Assembly: GCF_041807905.1 (NCBI RefSeq)
Contig: NZ_JBGVSA010000004.1
Span: forward strand, 124,001 to 188,000
From: JBGVSA01 sp041807905
GTDB taxonomy: Bacteria > Pseudomonadota > Gammaproteobacteria > Burkholderiales > Rhodocyclaceae
Length of the DNA stretch: 64,000 bases
Direction of reading: 5' to 3'
Position numbers and translations under genes: made by a program. The notes under the pieces are model-generated. The model saw only the letters and a list, made by a program, of their open reading frames with translations, made no database searches and was not told the origin of the DNA. Below are positions 8,757 to 16,333 of this stretch, in pieces. How positions within the stretch are numbered: position 1 is the first letter of the stretch; every line of letters begins with the position of its first letter.

Positions 8757-9644
8757 TCAGGCGCGCTCGGGCTCGCTCCGTGCGGCGGATGCCGGTTCAG
8801 GGCGTGATGTGATCGCCGCGCCCATGGCCGCGACGACCGCGCAGCCGACGGCAAACCACTGTTGGGCGGTGAGATGTTCGCCCAGCAGGGGCCAGGCCAC
8901 GAGTGCCGCTACTGCCGGTTCCATGCTGGTCAGAATGCCGAAGGTTTCCTTGGGCAGATGCTTGAGCGCGAACATCTCCAGCGACATCGGAATTGCGCTC
9001 GACACCAGCGCCACGACCAGTCCCATTGCAAGAATGCCCGGATGAAACAGCGCGCCGCCCGCGTGTACCAGCCCGACCGGGAAGACGATCAACGCCGCCA
9101 CCGACAGGCCCAGCGACACGACGTGCCCCGAATGGAGATGGCTCGCCCGCTTGCCGAAGACGATGTACGCGCCCCAGCACACGGCGGCGCCCAGCGCGTA
9201 GAGCATGCCGACGATATCGAGCTGGTGGGCGCCGGTGCCCAGCGGCAGAATCATCGACAAGCCCAGCACGGCAAAGGCGGCCCACAGGTAGTTGGTCCAG
9301 CGCTGCGAGTAATACAGCGTCACCGCCAGCGGGCCGAGGAATTCGATCGCCACGGCGATGCCGAACGGAATGGTCCGCAGCGCCATGTAGAAGAGCAGGT
9401 TCATGCACCCCAGCACAACGCCGTAGCGCAGGATCGAGCGGGCGTCCTCGCGGCGCAGCGTCCAGCGCCACGGGCGCCACAGCGCCAGCACGATGAGCGC
9501 CGAGAAGGTCACGCGCAGCGCGCTGGTGCCCTGAGCACCGATGAGGGGGAAGAGTTGCTTGGCGTAGGAGCTGCCCAGCGCCAGCGCGGAAACCGAGCCG
9601 AGCACTGCCAGCACCGGTATGGCGCGATGGGGCGTAGAGGACAT
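8757..9644 (-). CDS. EamA/DMT exporter, RhtA type (threonine/homoserine efflux)
   Basis: A 295-residue protein with ten membrane helices in two EamA repeats, the same length as E. coli RhtA. The RhtA-like segment RTIPFGIAVAIEFLGPLAV lies in the first half. The ATG at 9644 was preferred over an upstream in-frame ATG because the resulting protein starts just before the first helix. It is divergent from an Lrp/AsnC regulator with only 80 bp between them, a common arrangement for amino acid exporters under local feedback control. The last residues are charged and run into a 190-bp spacer that contains a GC-rich stem-loop near 8697-8722. Confidence 0.82.
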   Translation of the reverse strand: MSSTPHRAIPVLAVLGSVSALALGSSYAKQLFPLIGAQGTSALRVTFSALIVLALWRPWRWTLRREDARSILRYGVVLGCMNLLFYMALRTIPFGIAVAIEFLGPLAVTLYYSQRWTNYLWAAFAVLGLSMILPLGTGAHQLDIVGMLYALGAAVCWGAYIVFGKRASHLHSGHVVSLGLSVAALIVFPVGLVHAGGALFHPGILAMGLVVALVSSAIPMSLEMFALKHLPKETFGILTSMEPAVAALVAWPLLGEHLTAQQWFAVGCAVVAAMGAAITSRPEPASAARSEPERA

Positions 9645-9724
9645 GGCACAATAATATTTCGTGTCGCCCGGCGTTTCGTTGCACTTTCCGGGCGCTGGAC
9701 GCATTTTTCGCTCGAAAGGCCGGC

Positions 9725-10204
9725 ATGTCTGCGCAAGCTTCGCTCGACCGCTACGACGCGGCCATTCTCGACATCCTCCAGCGCGACAATCGCACGCCGC
9801 AGCGCGTGATCGCCGAGGCGGTCAACCTGTCGGCGCCAGCCGTGCAACGCCGCATCCGCCGCATGGAAGAAGCGGGCATCATCACGGCCAACGTGGCGGT
9901 GGTCGATCCCGAAAAGGCGGGCGTGCCGCTGACCATCATGATCGCGGTGCAGGTCAACAGCGAACGGCCGGTACATGTGGCCGCTTTTCGCCAGCGCCTG
10001 ATGCAGGAGCCGGCCGTGCAGCAGTGCTACGAAGTGACCGGCGAGACCGACTACTTTCTGATCGTCAGCGTCGAGTCGATGAAAGATTACGAAGCGCTCA
10101 CCGACCGCCTGTTCGGCGACGATGACAACATCCGGCACTTCCGTACCTCGGTCGTGCTCAAGCGGTTCAAGGCCGGGCTGGCCGTACCGCTGTCGCCGGG
10201 CTGA
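9725..10204 (+). CDS. Lrp/AsnC-family transcriptional regulator
   Basis: A 159-residue protein with an N-terminal winged helix-turn-helix (about 8-60; ILQRDNRTPQRVIAEAVNLS, then QRRIRRMEEAG) and a C-terminal RAM/ActR effector domain (about 70-150; CYEVTGETDYFLIV). It sits divergent to the RhtA-type exporter. The shared 80-bp spacer would hold both promoters, so it probably controls that exporter in response to an amino acid. No specific operator was identified. Confidence 0.9.
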   Translation: MSAQASLDRYDAAILDILQRDNRTPQRVIAEAVNLSAPAVQRRIRRMEEAGIITANVAVVDPEKAGVPLTIMIAVQVNSERPVHVAAFRQRLMQEPAVQQCYEVTGETDYFLIVSVESMKDYEALTDRLFGDDDNIRHFRTSVVLKRFKAGLAVPLSPG

Positions 10205-10259
10205 GACGCGCGGCCCTTACCCGATCCTGCGCACGCCGCATTCCCTCACGGAGGCCCTC

Positions 10260-10811
10260 ATGGCACACATCCTCGGTATTTCCGGCAGCCTGCGCGCCGG
10301 CTCTTACAACAGCGCCCTGTTGCGCGCGGCACAAGGCCTCATGCCTGCGGGCTCGACGCTCGACATCGGCACCATCCGCGGCATTCCCCTCTACGACGGC
10401 GACGTCGAAGCCGCCGAAGGATTGCCGCCGGCCGTGGTCACGCTGAAGGAAGCGATCGCCGCCGCCGACGCGCTGCTGATCGTCACGCCCGAGTACAACA
10501 ACTCGATGCCGGGTGTGTTCAAGAACGCCATCGACTGGCTCACGCGCCCGTCCAGCGACATCGCCCGCGTGTTCGGCGGCCGCCCGGTGGCCATCATCGG
10601 CGCCTCCCCGGGCGGCTTCGGCACCATCCTGTCGCAGAACGCGTGGTTGCCGGTGCTGCGTACGCTGGGCATGGAGCCGTGGTTCGGCGGCCGGCTGATG
10701 GTGTCGCGTGCCGGTACGGTATTCGACGCGCAAGGCGCGCTCATCGACGACAAGGTGCGCGGTCAGCTCGAACAATTCATGGCCGGATTCGTCGCGCATC
10801 TCGATCGCTGA
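10260..10811 (+). CDS. NAD(P)H-dependent FMN reductase
   Basis: A 183-residue flavodoxin-like flavoprotein. The FMN phosphate loop GSLRAGSYN is near residues 9-17 and the conserved PEYNNSMPGVFKNAIDW segment lies around 80-96, as in NADPH-dependent FMN reductases, chromate reductase ChrR and YieF. The ATG has a GGAGG-type ribosome site (about 10249-10253). Substrate could be flavin, quinone or metal oxyanions; the sequence does not decide. It is 55 bp after the Lrp gene and followed by the FUSC operon with its own promoter. Confidence 0.87.
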   Translation: MAHILGISGSLRAGSYNSALLRAAQGLMPAGSTLDIGTIRGIPLYDGDVEAAEGLPPAVVTLKEAIAAADALLIVTPEYNNSMPGVFKNAIDWLTRPSSDIARVFGGRPVAIIGASPGGFGTILSQNAWLPVLRTLGMEPWFGGRLMVSRAGTVFDAQGALIDDKVRGQLEQFMAGFVAHLDR

Positions 10812-10835
10812 TCCGTCGCACGCCGGGTGGGGAAT

Positions 10836-10854
10836 TAGATAGCCGGGCTATCTA
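10836..10854. promoter_or_regulatory. Palindromic operator, probably for the MarR regulator of the FUSC operon
   Basis: TAGATAGCC-G-GGCTATCTA is a perfect 9-bp inverted repeat with a single central base. It sits just upstream of a TAAAAT -10-like hexamer (10858-10863), so a bound repressor would block polymerase. The downstream operon ends with a MarR gene, the typical autoregulated layout. Confidence 0.75.
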
Positions 10855-10897
10855 TTGCTAAAATGGCGCCAGTCGTTTTCCTGAACCCCCTCCCGTC

Positions 10898-12811
10898 GTG
10901 CCTACTCCAACAACTCCCTGGCTGACGCTGGATCGGCCCACCATCGCGCAGGCGCTTCGCCTGGCGACGGCGGCCCTGATCGCGTTCGCCATCGCCAGCG
11001 TCCTGCATGTTCACAACGCTTACTGGGCGGCCATGCCCGTGTGGGTGGTGGCCCAGTCCTCGCGCGGCCTGCTGCTCGAGCGGGCCTTCTTCCGTGTCGT
11101 CGGCACCTTGCTCGGCGCGGCGCTCGGCTTTGCGATTCTTCACCTGACCGGCAACCCGTACCTGCAACTCGTGCTGCTGTCCTGCGTGGTGGCGCTCGGC
11201 GCAGGCTTCACGCACATCCTGCGCGGCGTGCACGCGTACGGCGCGCTGCTGACGGGCATGACCGCGGCGGTCGTCGTGCTGCCTTCCATGCTGGCGCCGC
11301 AAGGCGCGACCGAACTGGCGCTGGCGCGCGTCGAGTGCACGCTCATCGGCGTGCTCGTCGTGACAGTGGTGATGGCCCTGTTCACGCCCGATTCGCGTCG
11401 CGACGCGTTCTATCGTCGCGTGCGCCAACTGGCCGGTGACGCTGTGACGTTCGCATCGTTCGCCGTCGAAGGCCGCGCCGACGACGAGACGATGGCCTAC
11501 GAGCGTCGAGTGCTGGCCGAGATGAGCGACGTCGACGCGCTCGCCAGCATGGTCTCGGCCGGCTCCGTCGAGGGATACCGGCGCTTGCGCCACGTGAATG
11601 CCCTCATCATGTCGGCCATGTCTGTGATGGCCGCGGCCCGCGCCGTGCGTGCGCGGCTGGCCTATGGCGAACCCTTGCCGGAGGGCCTCGCGCCGACGCT
11701 GGTGGAACTGGCTGCGCATCTCAAGCGGGGCGGGGCTGGCGCGGTCGCCGCCGACTGGGCGCACGCCAACATCGAGCAGGGTCGGCTGGCCGATGCCGTG
11801 CGCCAGTTGCAGGACGCCGAAGCGCGCCTGTTCGCCGCGCCGGACGACGCCGATGCGCGTTCGTTCAGCCGCAAGGCCGCCTATCTTGCGCCGCATCGCG
11901 ACTGGGCGCTGGCGCGCAGCACGGGTGCCGTATCGGGCGCGGGCTGTCTGATCGCAGGCGGCATCGCCTACGTCAGTGGCCTGCCGGCGGCCGAGCTGAC
12001 TGCCATGGGCGTATGCATCTTCTCGATGGTGCTGGGCTCGCTGCCGGTGCCGCAACGCGCGGCGCCGCACATGATGGCCGGCGTGCTGGTCGGCGTGGTC
12101 GCGGCGACCTTCTATCGTTTCGCGATTCAGCCGCATGCGTTCGAAGGTGCGGCGCTCGTGCTCGGCGTGGCGCCTTTCATCGTGCTCGGCAGTTTCATGC
12201 GGGCCAATCCCCGCACCAGTCTCGCCGGCATCGACGCCAACATGTGCTTCATGCTCGCCAGCCAGGCCGGCATGGCACCAGCCGAATCCGCACACATCAT
12301 TGCCGGATCGCTCTCGCTGCTGGTGGGCGCGGCCGTGGTGACGGGCGGCTTCGTGCTGATGCCGCGCCGCTTCGACCGGCAGGCGCGTGAAGTGGCGCGC
12401 AGCATCCGTACCGATCTGCGCCGGCTCATCGGCGACCCCACACCCGAGCGGCTGGGCGGCTGGCACCCGCAGACCGCGCGCCAGGTGCTGCGCCTCATGC
12501 TGCATGCCACACGCATCGGCGGTCGCATGGGGCACGACGCGCCCGACGGCCTGCTGGCCACGCTCAACCTCGCGCATGCCGTCGCGATCCTGCGCACCGA
12601 AGCGGTCGGCGATGGGCCGGCGTCCCCTGCGGCGGCTGCCGCGCTGCGCCTGCTGTACGAAGCCCGGCATGCCCCTGATCGCACCGCCGCGCGAATGGCC
12701 GACGAGGCGCGCGCACTGCCTGTCGGGCCCGTTCGTCACGCCATGGAAAACGTTGCCGACTGCCTGATGGCGGCGCTGCCCCTGTTGCGTTTCGCGGACG
12801 ACACGCCATGA
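10898..12811 (+). CDS. FUSC-family inner membrane efflux protein (AaeB-like)
   Basis: A 637-residue protein with two clusters of hydrophobic helices (about 18-160 and 345-495) separated by a soluble region and followed by a cytoplasmic tail. This is the duplicated FUSC/aromatic acid exporter layout. The GTG start is the only reasonable one: the nearby ATG at 10863 is out of frame, and the frame closes soon upstream. The ribosome site is weak. The stop overlaps the ATG of the MarR gene by four bases (ATGA). No HlyD-type partner or outer-membrane factor is adjacent, so how a substrate would cross the outer membrane is unclear. Confidence 0.85.
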   Translation: MPTPTTPWLTLDRPTIAQALRLATAALIAFAIASVLHVHNAYWAAMPVWVVAQSSRGLLLERAFFRVVGTLLGAALGFAILHLTGNPYLQLVLLSCVVALGAGFTHILRGVHAYGALLTGMTAAVVVLPSMLAPQGATELALARVECTLIGVLVVTVVMALFTPDSRRDAFYRRVRQLAGDAVTFASFAVEGRADDETMAYERRVLAEMSDVDALASMVSAGSVEGYRRLRHVNALIMSAMSVMAAARAVRARLAYGEPLPEGLAPTLVELAAHLKRGGAGAVAADWAHANIEQGRLADAVRQLQDAEARLFAAPDDADARSFSRKAAYLAPHRDWALARSTGAVSGAGCLIAGGIAYVSGLPAAELTAMGVCIFSMVLGSLPVPQRAAPHMMAGVLVGVVAATFYRFAIQPHAFEGAALVLGVAPFIVLGSFMRANPRTSLAGIDANMCFMLASQAGMAPAESAHIIAGSLSLLVGAAVVTGGFVLMPRRFDRQAREVARSIRTDLRRLIGDPTPERLGGWHPQTARQVLRLMLHATRIGGRMGHDAPDGLLATLNLAHAVAILRTEAVGDGPASPAAAAALRLLYEARHAPDRTAARMADEARALPVGPVRHAMENVADCLMAALPLLRFADDTP

Positions 12812-13269
12812 CGGTCATGACGCGGCATGAACGCTTCGGGCGCTCGCTAGTGCTCCTGGCACGTCTTTATCGTCGCCATCTCGACGACGCGCTGAAGCCC
12901 TATGGTCTGTCCGAGGCTTCGGCGCTGCCGATCCGCTACCTTGCACGCCTCGGCGACGACACGCGTCAGGGCGAGCTGGCCGAGGTGATGAACATCGAGG
13001 GCCCCACGCTCGTGCGTACGCTCGACCATCTGGTGGCGGCAGGCTGGGTCGAGCGCATCGAAGCCGAGGACGATCGTCGCGCGCGCCTGGTGCGCCTGAC
13101 GCCGCAGGGGCGTGAACTCAATCGCAAGTTGGGGAGTGTGCTGGCGGATTGTCGGCGGCGGTTGTTGCGGGGTATCGATGAGGCGGACCTGGATGCCGCG
13201 TTACGCGTGTTTGAGGTGCTTGAGACGCGTTTGGCGGGGGAGTTGTTTCGGGGTCCACGGGAGTCGTGA
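12808..13269 (+). CDS. MarR/SlyA-family transcriptional regulator
   Basis: A 153-residue MarR protein. The winged helix region spans about 35-110, with the recognition stretch EVMNIEGPTLVRTLDHL and the wing EAEDDRRARLVRLT. It is translationally coupled to the FUSC gene through ATGA. It most likely represses this operon by binding the palindrome at 10836-10854 and releases it on binding an aromatic or phenolic ligand; ligand identity is not visible. Confidence 0.9.
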   Translation: MTVMTRHERFGRSLVLLARLYRRHLDDALKPYGLSEASALPIRYLARLGDDTRQGELAEVMNIEGPTLVRTLDHLVAAGWVERIEAEDDRRARLVRLTPQGRELNRKLGSVLADCRRRLLRGIDEADLDAALRVFEVLETRLAGELFRGPRES

Positions 13270-13997
13270 ATCGGGGCGTCCTGAGAGGCCGTTTCTTTGT
13301 TGCGGATTGCGGACTGGAAGGCGCCCTCTTGCTCGATCCCTTGGTCGTGCGAGCGAGGCTTCTGCTGCTGAGGTATGTTAGCGGGGAGTTCTCTCGTTGC
13401 GAAAAGTGCGGCACCTTGTTGGCTGACTGGACGAGTGCATCCCTGCGTGGGGTTTCGTCTATCAACGGTCGTGACGGCTGCTGATGCTCGACGGCCGGGA
13501 GTTCGCCCCGGCGGGCGAGTAACTTCTTTGTTATCGACAAAGAAGTCACCAAGAAAGCGACCCCTACATCGCCGCCAGCCTGCGGCTGGTCCCCTGCGCT
13601 ACTCGTCAAGTCAGGCGGCTGCGGAACTCGCCCTTCGGGCTCAGACAGTCCTCGCCGACCCGCTACGCGGGCAGCCTGACTTGTCTGCGTTGCTCGGCGG
13701 CTCAGAAGGGGCCGGCCATAGCAAACACCTCGAAGTGCATGGAGCTAAAGCCTCTTCATTGTGTGTGGCACGTCGTGCGTGTACCAGGCGCCGCATGCAA
13801 CACGCGCAGCGAAGTTTCAGATGTTGCGAGTAGTGCGTCGGACGAAGAAGCGAAGCGCCATCCGCCACTCTCGAACTAGTGGCGTCGTTCGATCAGCAAC
13901 GACGTTTGATTGGCGAGAGCGCCAACGGAAACACAAGCATTCAGAAACAGGGCCTTTTTACCGGCTGCCAGATCGTACAACACCCCTGCACCCATCC
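13270..13997. other. 728-bp intergenic region with no convincing gene
   Basis: Several short open frames cross this stretch on both strands, but none has a recognisable domain, a ribosome site or sensible codon use, and they overlap one another. The central part is occupied by the structured element listed separately. The right third (about 13720-13990) shows only a small stem (GTCGTT and AACGAC near 13883-13905) and nothing else I can name. Confidence 0.6.
13485..13720. repeat. Structured intergenic element, candidate dispersed repeat
   Basis: The element packs several inverted repeats: ACTTCTTTG (13522-13530) with CAAAGAAGT (13538-13546); CCAGCC with GGCTGG around 13575-13589; and CAAGTCAGGC (13607-13616) with GCCTGACTTG (13674-13683) enclosing further GC-rich stems. 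It resembles intergenic sequences that recur in Burkholderiales and Xanthomonas genomes, but only one copy is in this window, so the repeat status is recognition rather than proof. No transposase or target duplication was found. Confidence 0.45.
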
Positions 13998-15050
13998 TCA
14001 GGGCTTCTGCCCCGAAAACCCCGCATCCCTCGCACGTCGATCCAGATTGTCCATCCGCTCGCTCGTCAGCGGATGCGACGAAAGATATGCCGTCGCGTTG
14101 TCCGCTTCGTGTGATCCCCTGTCGTCCTCGGCCGTGAGCCTTTGCAGGAAGGCGCCGAGCTTTCGCGGATCGACGCCGTTCGCGAGCATGATCGTGGCCG
14201 CGTAGTCATCGGCTTCGCGTTCGAAGTCGCGCGAATAATGCATCGACACCAGCGCGGTCGATGCGGCTGCCAGCGCGCTGATGTCGCCGAACCACATCGC
14301 TGCCGCGACCGATACCGCGCTGCCCTGAATGAGCTGTCGCATGGCGTGGCGTCGTTCCACGTGGCCGAGTTCGTGGGCGAGCACGCCGAGGACTTCGTCG
14401 TCGCTGTGGGCATCTTCGACCAGTCCGTCGAGCAGCACGATGTCCCCGCCCGGCAGGGCGAAGGCGTTGGCGCCGAACTTGCCGCTCTTGCGGAACAACA
14501 ACCGGTACGACGCGTGCGAGCCATCCTGAAGCCAGTTGGCGAACTTGCGCTCGATCTGCTGCTGGCGCGCCTTGGGGAGTTGCGATTCCGTGAAGTCGAC
14601 TTTGTCGAGCGCCGCCAGCGTGGTGCTGGACAGCGTCTGCTGCCATGACTGCGGCACGAGGTGCGAGGCGACGTTGGCGCCCCATGGCAGCAACCACAGG
14701 TACGCGGCTACGCAGACCAGCGCAATCGCCACGAGCGATCCGACGGCCAGGCTCCAGCGGGATTCCATGCGATCCAGCCAGCGTCCGCGCGGCGCGCCGA
14801 AGAGCGCTTCCACTGCGGGCGAATCCGCCAGTTCAACGCTGGCGCCTGCCGGCAGCAGCAGTCTGCGTGCGGCGCTCCCCAGTCGGGGTTCGAGACGACA
14901 TTCGGCTGCCGGCACGCGCAGTGAGACCTCGCTGCTTTCCACGTGCACGGAATCGGCCTCGCGCCTGACGCGTACGGCGTGCGAACGGCTGCTGCGGCCG
15001 TCGTAGTAGAGGCCGGCAAGACCGTCGGAGGGCGTGTCGTCAGAAGCCAA
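13998..15050 (-). CDS. M48-family zinc metalloprotease with N-terminal beta domain
   Basis: About 350 residues if translation begins at the TTG at 15050, which I chose because the N-terminal YYDGRS segment looks conserved and no ATG or GTG precedes it. A soluble N-terminal domain (about 12-95) is followed by one membrane helix (102-121) and a peptidase M48 domain: HELGH at 226-230 is the HExxH zinc motif and Glu279 in FEREAD the third ligand. It overlaps the stop of the DUF898 gene by 11 bp, so the two are translationally coupled. M48 proteases act in membrane or envelope protein quality control; the target here is unknown. Confidence 0.85.
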   Translation of the reverse strand: MASDDTPSDGLAGLYYDGRSSRSHAVRVRREADSVHVESSEVSLRVPAAECRLEPRLGSAARRLLLPAGASVELADSPAVEALFGAPRGRWLDRMESRWSLAVGSLVAIALVCVAAYLWLLPWGANVASHLVPQSWQQTLSSTTLAALDKVDFTESQLPKARQQQIERKFANWLQDGSHASYRLLFRKSGKFGANAFALPGGDIVLLDGLVEDAHSDDEVLGVLAHELGHVERRHAMRQLIQGSAVSVAAAMWFGDISALAAASTALVSMHYSRDFEREADDYAATIMLANGVDPRKLGAFLQRLTAEDDRGSHEADNATAYLSSHPLTSERMDNLDRRARDAGFSGQKP

Positions 15051-16119
15051 GGTCGATGTCCAGGAAGTCGGCGGCCTCGTCGCCCGTGGCGGCCACGCGC
15101 TGCGCGTTGTCGGCGACGAAGTTGTCGAGCCCGCCTGCCACGTCGACGGCCAATGCGCTGGCGCGATAGCGTGCCAGTCGGATCTTGGCATAGGGCATGT
15201 ACAGGCCCAGCGTGACGATGGTGAGCACGAGGTTGCTGAACATGATCCACGCCAGCGGGAAGAAGCGCAGCGTGCTGATGAATTGATGCCCGCCCATGCG
15301 CGTGGCGTTGAGCGTGGCGTTGCCGATGCGCGAACGCACGAAGGCGCCGGCGATGAAATAGATGACGATGTAGGCGAGCCACATGGAGCCTACGACGCCG
15401 ACGCCGCGAAGGACCCGGCTTGCTTCGGCATCCGGCAATGAGACCTGAAAAACCGCGGCCAATGCGGCCATGGCCCCCCCAATGACGACGCCGGTGACGA
15501 TGGTGACGCCCGCCGCGCCCAGGTAGCCCAGGTAGAAGTCCGAGGTGCGCGGCTCGCAGGTGAATTTCTCGTTGCCCAACTGCAGGTGGCCGTAGATGAA
15601 CCTCTGCAGGTGGCGTTGCCACCACGGAAAGGCAATACCCAGCGAGAAGGGCACGGCCAGGCCGTACAGGTAGAGGATCTTCACCGCTTCGCCGATGTCG
15701 CCGGAAAACCCCATGCGGATGCCGCGCCAACTGGTGTTGTAGGTGCGAAAGCGCAGCGCCTGGCACAGCACCCACGGCCACAGGACGATGAACAGCAAGC
15801 TGGCCGCCCCGCCTGCGAGCGGCGCGAACTGGGTCAGTACGTTGTAGGCGACGAGGACGCCCACCACGAGAAGCCGTCCTTTGAGGATCGATTTGGGCTG
15901 CCCGTGATAGTCGAACGACGAGCCGCCCAGGACGGTGTGGCGATGAAAGTACTGCTCGCGCCGCACCTTGGCCCATGCCGAATAGATGCCGAGCGTGACG
16001 ATCGAGAGCAGGAGGTTGACGATCCAGATGCGGAAGTACTCGTTGCCGGAGCCGGTAAAGCGAAATTGCTCGCGCGTGACCGGCGCGGACGGCGCGACGA
16101 CGATATCGGAATTTTCCAT
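15040..16119 (-). CDS. DUF898 (YjgN-like) inner membrane protein
   Basis: A 359-residue membrane protein with the DUF898 pattern: FRFTGSGNEYFRIW near the N-terminus, then LGIYSAWAKVRRE, and a second similar unit near the C-terminus (LGLYMPYAKIRLARY), suggesting an internal duplication. About eight helices are expected. The ATG at 16119 was chosen over longer in-frame starts because the upstream extension is Arg/Ala/Pro-rich and not domain-like. It is the first gene of a pair with the M48 protease. Function is unknown. Confidence 0.85.
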   Translation of the reverse strand: MENSDIVVAPSAPVTREQFRFTGSGNEYFRIWIVNLLLSIVTLGIYSAWAKVRREQYFHRHTVLGGSSFDYHGQPKSILKGRLLVVGVLVAYNVLTQFAPLAGGAASLLFIVLWPWVLCQALRFRTYNTSWRGIRMGFSGDIGEAVKILYLYGLAVPFSLGIAFPWWQRHLQRFIYGHLQLGNEKFTCEPRTSDFYLGYLGAAGVTIVTGVVIGGAMAALAAVFQVSLPDAEASRVLRGVGVVGSMWLAYIVIYFIAGAFVRSRIGNATLNATRMGGHQFISTLRFFPLAWIMFSNLVLTIVTLGLYMPYAKIRLARYRASALAVDVAGGLDNFVADNAQRVAATGDEAADFLDIDLGF

Positions 16120-16241
16120 GTGCAGAGATTGAATGAGGCGGTCTTGTAGTGCGGGGCTGGCCGGTGCGCTTGCGAGATGCCTCGGTCGCCTCGCCCGACC
16201 CCCGTCGGACGGGCCTATTCTGGCATGGCGCGCATGCACGC

Positions 16242-16275
16242 GCGCCGTCGACGCACAAAGGTGCGTAGACGGCGC
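16242..16275 (-). terminator. Strong stem-loop after the chemoreceptor gene
   Basis: GCGCCGTC-G-ACGCAC (16242-16256) pairs with GTGCGT-A-GACGGCGC (16261-16275) with one internal mismatch and an AAAG loop. It lies between the receptor stop (16334) and the DUF898 start (16119), both on the minus strand. There is no clear U-run, so it may be a processing or pause structure rather than a true terminator. Confidence 0.5.
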
Positions 16276-16333
16276 TCAGTGAGGAAGCACGCGGTTGGGC
16301 GGGGACTGCCGCCCACGGTGATTTATTGTCGCG

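Noticed and set aside
10835..12739. Long minus-strand open frame opposite the FUSC gene
   Set aside because: His/Arg/Gln-rich shadow of a GC-rich gene; no domain, while the plus-strand frame has a clear FUSC architecture and coupling to marR.
13118..13833. Several overlapping short open frames after the MarR gene on both strands
   Set aside because: They lie in the structured repeat-like element, lack domains and ribosome sites, and have Arg/Pro/Ser-rich composition typical of non-coding GC-rich DNA.
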